In this document: in pieces, positions 58,991 to 64,000 of the stretch
Layout: each line of letters begins with the position of its first letter
Position numbering within the stretch: the stretch's first letter is position 1
Origin: Ctenosaura bakeri
Taxonomy: Eukaryota; Chordata; Lepidosauria; Squamata; Iguanidae
Assembly (NCBI GenBank): GCA_948474755.1
Contig: CAOLHI010000651.1
Span: 806,001 to 870,000, forward strand
Direction of reading: 5' to 3'
DNA: 64,000 nt
Position numbers and translations under genes: made by a program
The notes under the pieces: model-generated
What the model was told of the DNA's origin: nothing
Database searches by the model: none
Seen by the model: only the letters and a program-made list of their open reading frames with translations

Positions 58991-59275
58991 AATGGAAGTA
59001 AGACAGAGTATATATACTTGTGTAGTCCCCGGGTAGGAGGAAGCAATTTGCATGTGTTACAGTTGGCCTGTGTGATGGCCTATTGTTAAATGGGATATCG
59101 CCCAGGGTTGTATTGTTAGTCAGAGGATATGCATAGCAGTGTGTTAAGTACATTAGCAATCCATTGTACTGTTTCTTGTAGAGGGACCTCCAGAGTCTGG
59201 GTGGTGTTCATTGGCTTATTTTTGAGTCTTGATTTTAGTGTTCTTCAGTGCTGGTAGCCAAATTTTGTTTACTTT

Positions 59276-59995
59276 CTGAGTTTCTTCTTTCCTGTTGAAA
59301 TTGTCCATGTGTTTATGGATTTCAATGGTCTCTCTGTGTAGTCTGACTTAGTAGTTGTCAGAATGGTCCAGAATTTTTGTGCTTTCAAAAAGCATACTGT
59401 GTCCAGGTTGGTTTATAACACGTTCTGCTACTGCTGTTTTTTCTGGCTGGATCAGTCAGCACTGTCTTTCACGTTCTTTAATTCGTGTTTGGATGTTGCG
59501 TTTTGTAGTCCCTATGTAGACCTGCCCACAGCTGCAAAGTATGTGGTAAACTCCAGCAGAAGTTAGAGGATCCCTCTTGTCCTTTGCTGAACATAGCATT
59601 TGTTGAATTTTCTTGGTCAGTCTGTAGATTGTACTTTGTAGGTTTTGTTTCTTCATCAATTTCCCTGTATGGTCAGTGACCCCTTTGATGTACGGTAAAA
59701 ACACATTCCCTTTGCTTAGCTGTTTATCTTCACGTTTGTGGTTTTTTCTGGGTCTTGAGGATCTTCTGATGTCCCAGTTTATCAGTTCATCTTTCAGGAT
59801 GTGGGGTTCACAGATTCTTTTTGCGTGGTCTACCAGAGTTTTTATTGTGCTCCTTTTTTGTCCTGGGTGATGGTTGGAATTTTTGTATAGATATCTGTGA
59901 GTGTGTGTAGGTTTTCTGTAAACTGTGTGGCCCAACTGTTGGTTAGGTTTGCAGATGACTAGGACATCCAGATACAGGTGAAACATCAGGAGCAA
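59276..59995 (-). pseudogene. PLE C-terminal reverse transcriptase / GIY-YIG endonuclease
   Basis: The open frame at 59995-59456 (179 codons) holds the RT end (GHTVYRKPTHTHRYLYKNSN, HHPGQK), the linker (FLPYIKGVTDHTGK) and the endonuclease core GVYHILCSCGQVYIGTTKRN, with G-Y and Y-I-G in place. After a stop near 59456 the homology continues to about 59276 (NQPGHSML-type region, then FNRKEE and KIWLPALK). The first residues come from the inverted arm and not from the native protein. It would nick target DNA for PLE retrotransposition, but the copy lacks most of the polymerase. Single breaks only, so moderately old. Confidence 0.8.
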
Positions 59996-60055
59996 ATACT
60001 AATAGAACACGACCTCGAAGCCCAGAAAACCCACAACAACCTATAATAGCATGTG

Positions 60056-62577
60056 GTTTACTTAGGTATAGCCCATATTCCAGACTCCCCATCCCAGACT
60101 GCCCAAGATTGTCTCCAATATTACAATCATGGAAGCATTAGACTTTCCCTTCCCTTTTGAAAAACTGAAAACCAGCTCTAAAGGAGCCGAGCTTTTGGCA
60201 CCGAAAACACGTCACTGGATACTGATCCAGTTCTATATGTGTTTCTTCAGAAGGATATCCTGCTGAATTCAGAGAACTGTAGTTTGAAAATGATCCTGAT
60301 GACCATCTTTTACCATCTCCTGCAAGTGTAGGACTCAATGGAGATAATTCCCAAGTATCTCACCATGGTACTATTTTTCTGTGAGTGCATGTTCCTGTGA
60401 GGCAAGAAGCTACGTTGATGGTAGCACTGCTGCTGATAGGGTCTCCCACATCAAACAGGTTTTTGCAGAGGACTCAGACTAAATGGGGCAAACAACAAGT
60501 GGGCAGCAGCAATGGGAAAAGGAGGTGACACTGGTAGAGGATGTCCCAGAGACAATGGCAGTGGCATTTTAGCTAACTCTTGTGCAAATGGAGGCATCAG
60601 TAAACCTCTACTGAACATATTTTACTATGAAAAATCCTATGAGGAGACAATCCAAAATGAAGCAAGGGATAGTCAGAAGGTATTCAACCAGCTACTGGGG
60701 ATTCCCATCCTGAGTTAGCAAAATCTTAGTAGGACTACAAATAACAAGGAGTGTTGAAGGGGTCTCATTCATAGGGTCCCCATACCTTGAAGCTCACTTG
60801 ACAGCAGTTAACCAGAAATATTCCCAAGTATGTTTGTGTGTGTGCCCACAGAACTGCAACTTCAGACTAGGTGAGTCATGTACTGTTTTAGGTTTGTCTG
60901 TGAGAGTTCTGGATAACCTTATAAATAAATCAGATAAATTGTCAATGTCATGTTCTGCCACTTTAAAAGTAAGCTGGAAAGCCAGACTACAACTTCCAGA
61001 ATACTCCAGCTAGCGTAGCTGGTAGTACTGCCAAGTTTTCAGCAATCTGAAGAGCCATCTGAAATAAATGGATGACGGGACAAAATCCACCCAATGTCAT
61101 AAATCTGGAGTTACCAGTTCTAATATTCCCACACACATATCCCAAGAAGCACTAAACATTTATCCAACTATGTTTTGAGCCAAATGAATACTGTGCTTTC
61201 CCTCAACCTCTGAGAAAACATTACTGTAATTTTTAACCAATAAAGTGTTCTGCACAGAGTATACACTTAATGTCACTGCTAAATGTACTTACACTGTGTA
61301 GTTATGCCCCTCCATCTTGTTATAAAACAGGCTATAACACTTGGATGGCTACAACTGGGGAACTGGTAGTTCTGAAAAGTCATTACTTGTACCATGGTTT
61401 GTTGCTCTGGAAAAATAATCTGCCTCTCTGGGTCTTTTAAAGTGGACTTATTGTTTGTCTTTGCAACACAATTTATTTATGTAGCTAAAATAATCATATT
61501 ATTTGTGCATTTCAAAATTTAATTCTTTGACACAATTATAATTATGACTATTTTTTTTAAAAAAGTTATGATCATCTTTACCAAACCCAAAATGATGTTG
61601 TTAACTTTCTTACAAAGCATCCAGTTTAATAACATGCCAAAGGCTATTCTATTCTTTTTTGCCTGTCAAAATTTCCATAGCCATATGTGCTGGCAAAAGC
61701 AGTTGCTACATAGTTTAAGAAAATAACATCAAGTATTTGAAAGTAACTTCTAAAGTGGCTTCCAGATGTGTTCTTGGGTCAATGTAAAATTATGCTTGTG
61801 ATTCCAGCATCAACTGTGAATTTGCTGTTCTGATCTTCTTTTCACAATGTCTTGTAGTCTTCTTATCTGATTGCCTAACAGTAAGAATACTTTATATTTC
61901 ATGACCGAGAGATGTGGGAAACTTTCCCAGTCAAACCTGGAACTGGAGCTGGAAAAATGAGTGAGGAAATATGAATTTGTGGTGACATCACTTTCAAATA
62001 ACATTGGTGGAATTGAATACTGTTGCTGTTTTTTTGGTTATCTAAAAAATAAAGAAAAAATAAAAACAGAGTTTCTGCACATGTTTTAATACCCTAGAGT
62101 GCAGGCTTCTTGTCCTCCAATATCTAACATTTTCAAAACAGGAAGATATTCCTGGCTAGTCTCTTAACTATAATGGACCCCCACCGCATCAACAGTTACA
62201 CCACTTTGGTAAGGTTGCAGGAGTTTTTGGAGAAAGTGAAGGCAAATAGGAGCCAAACAATTCTACCTTCTCTTCATCACTTGTTAGCATTTTATACTTC
62301 TTGCTAAGCTAACCCTCCAAGCCTATCCTTTCTTCTTTCTTGCTTTGTCCATACCTGAGAAGCTCTTTCCAATGCTCATCACTCAACAGATTTACCTCAT
62401 TTTGAGTGTTAGCATTCCTGACCTGGGCTAATCATCAGTAACCCATTCTTGGTGACTTGCTCTGCCTTCTTTCCATTTCTTATACATATATTTTTCTTTT
62501 TAGCTTATTACTCAGCTTTTTATGAAGCTCAGTTGGTTTCTTTTAAAAAAGACTTCTCTCATTTTAATATCTTAATG
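60056..62577. other. No gene recognised
   Basis: Mostly featureless. A short actacaacttccagaatact relic lies near 60987-61010. No exon or RNA gene is seen. Confidence 0.5.
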
Positions 62578-62982
62578 CAGTGGTTCTTAACCTTTTATTT
62601 ACAACAGACATCCTTTTCTTTCTTTTGTTGCCACCAAGACTTGTCTTCTGGCTGTATGCACGGTAGCAAGAAATGTCACATGCTTTCTCTCAGTCACTCA
62701 ACATCATTCACTTGCATGTTCTCACCATGTGCAGAAGTAGCAAGCGCTGAGTGCAGTTGTTTTGCAATTAAACAGTGGTTTTGAATTGTTTGAGATATCA
62801 TAATGAAACTGAAATTGTACAAATGATGTCTGTCAGCAGCAAGACTCCTGTTCTTTGAGATCAATGTATGATTTTCTTTCTTTTTTTCTTAACTGTAAAT
62901 GCCTGAAACATTTTTTCAAACATTTTTTGCAGATCCCCTGTGGGCCCTCAGGGGTCCATGGACCTCAGGTTAAGAACTTCTG
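62578..62982. mobile_element. hAT-like (Charlie-type) relic
   Basis: Terminal arms cagtggttcttaacct and aggttaagaacttctg face each other 400 bp apart, with the family-typical ggggtccatggacctc just inside the right arm. The 8-bp flanks (tcttaatg / tctaaaga) share only part. Strongly decayed and non-coding. Confidence 0.75.
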
Positions 62983-63169
62983 TCTAAAGAAATGGTCTGA
63001 TTCTGCCCTTATTTCACAGGAATTTATCTAGACCCTCTTTTCCTATTAGTTTAGGCAACATGTCTTTGGTTTGATAAATATTTGTTCAACAAGGACAAAT
63101 CTCTTTCTTTCGTTCTTTCATTCTTTCTTCTATCTATTGAATTTATACCTTGCCTTTCCTTCCTCCTTC

Positions 63170-63545
63170 TTTCCACAATATAGATAAGATTCTCAAGTAT
63201 AAGGGAATACAATTGAATACCAAAATCAGAATCACCTATGCCATAGTATTTTCAGTTTCCATGTATGAAGGTGAAAGCTGGACAGTGAAGAAAGCTGAGA
63301 AGAGAATAAACTCATTTGCAATGGGGACAGTTCTACTGATACCATGGACAGCCAAAAAGTCAAATAAATACATATGAGAGCAAATCAAACCTGAACTCTC
63401 CCTAGAAGTCAAAATAAATAAATTGCTCTCGTACTTTAGATTAACCATGGGTGATATGATATGGAAAATATTATAATGCTTGGTAAATTAGGAGACAGTG
63501 GGAAAAGGGGAAGAGCATTACACAAATCATTGAGTATCCTGTTGG
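63170..63545 (+). mobile_element. Bov-B/RTE LINE, C-terminal fragment
   Basis: The peptide contains ITYAIVFSVSMYEGESWTVK, KAEKRINSF, IPWTAKKSNKYI and LSLEVKIN, in line with the Bov-B C-terminal region (YGCESWT, PWTARRSN, EYSLEG). The frame breaks near 63377 and continues as LMLGKLGDSGKRGRAL. 5'-truncated and decayed; a (TTTC)-rich stretch precedes it at 63098-63130. Confidence 0.82.
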
Positions 63546-64000
63546 TGACATTTACAAATATAAGTCTGTCTTACATTTGAGTATATTTTGGGGGGGGCAT
63601 TGAGAAAGTTGGTATTCCCTTTCTCTCTCTGCAATATCCAAAGCTTCTTCCAAAAGCTCATTGTTTAATTGTGATAGCACCCCCCCAACCATTTTTTTTC
63701 CTGGGGGAAAATGGAGGGCATTGGAGAAATGTCAGGCTATGTTTCCATAGCCAGAGGCAGAACAATGATCTCATCTGCTGAGATCTCCAGGCAGATCTTA
63801 GTGGTAGATGTCCTTGGTCTGCTTGTCCAGTACCCCTCTCTGCTCTCTATTAGCAACAGAATGTCAGGGAGGGAAAAGGCTATTGCAACAAATTGGTGAG
63901 TTCTGGAGGTGGTGACAGGGGAACCACAGTATAGTTTTATATGCAGAACTCCTATGATCTGCACAACAATGCGGATTCTCAGCTATTGATTGATCCAGTA
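63546..64000. other. No gene recognised
   Basis: Short G and C runs (63590, 63680). Two overlapping open frames on opposite strands at 63711-63964 look like chance. Confidence 0.5.

Larger units (their letters stand above)
58857..60048 (-). mobile_element. Penelope-like element with inverted terminal arms
   Basis: Minus-strand element. The inverted arms are 58890-58989 and 59968-60042, each a copy of the PLE terminal repeat (tattagtatttgctcctga and acccacaacaacct blocks). Between them is the C-terminal RT plus GIY-YIG endonuclease frame and a 3' UTR. The flanks share gcatgtg (58850-58856 and 60049-60055), a likely target duplication. The N-terminal two thirds of the reverse transcriptase is missing, so it is a truncated, dead copy. 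Confidence 0.85.

Overview
The window is vertebrate nuclear DNA, AT-rich and packed with transposable elements, and it most likely comes from a lizard or another squamate reptile. The call rests on the repeat mixture: tRNA-derived SINEs of the Sauria/ACA type that end in a Bov-B-like tail and (ACA)n, a 5S-rRNA-derived SINE, CR1 and L2 LINE pieces, Bov-B/RTE remnants, Penelope-like elements (PLEs) and many short DNA-transposon relics. I found no convincing exon of a host gene. Nearly every open frame in the window is short and random. The only long intact frame (430 codons, 30203-31495) is the reverse transcriptase of an L2 LINE.

Layout. 1-5.1 kb holds an unidentified dispersed repeat, a 5S SINE, a palindromic element, a SINE and two stacked CR1 3' ends. 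8.5-13.8 kb carries two closely related solo LTRs about 3.5 kb apart. 14.2-20.5 kb holds short inverted-terminal-repeat elements, two of them CpG-rich and about 425 bp long. 20.5-24.6 kb is LTR-rich. 26.4-28.4 kb has scattered protein-like blocks on the minus strand that may be a decayed gene or retrocopy. 28.6-33.9 kb is the densest retroelement cluster: an L2-tailed SINE, a head-to-head palindrome of PLE terminal repeats, the L2 LINE, and a PLE whose halves are inverted and which is split by a hAT element. 34-50.6 kb is a sparse field of short DNA transposons, SINEs, a Tigger-like element and an LTR. 51.2-56.6 kb has a tRNA-Ala-derived SINE, a CR1, a hAT element with a perfect 8-bp target duplication, a SINE split by a 648-bp insertion, and another solo LTR. 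58.85-60.05 kb is a PLE with a GIY-YIG endonuclease and inverted terminal arms. The end has a further hAT relic and a Bov-B piece.

The pieces relate as donors and parasites. The L2 at 30.2-31.7 kb and the SINE at 28.7-29.0 kb share a 3' end, as expected if the SINE used L2 enzymes. Bov-B pieces stand in the same relation to the Sauria-type SINEs. Several insertions are nested, which gives relative ages and empty-site proof of element ends. No new defence or metabolic system is visible. The most interesting items are the hammerhead-ribozyme-like cores in the PLE repeats, the CpG-rich mobile elements with a conserved splice-donor-like site, and the unidentified repeats.
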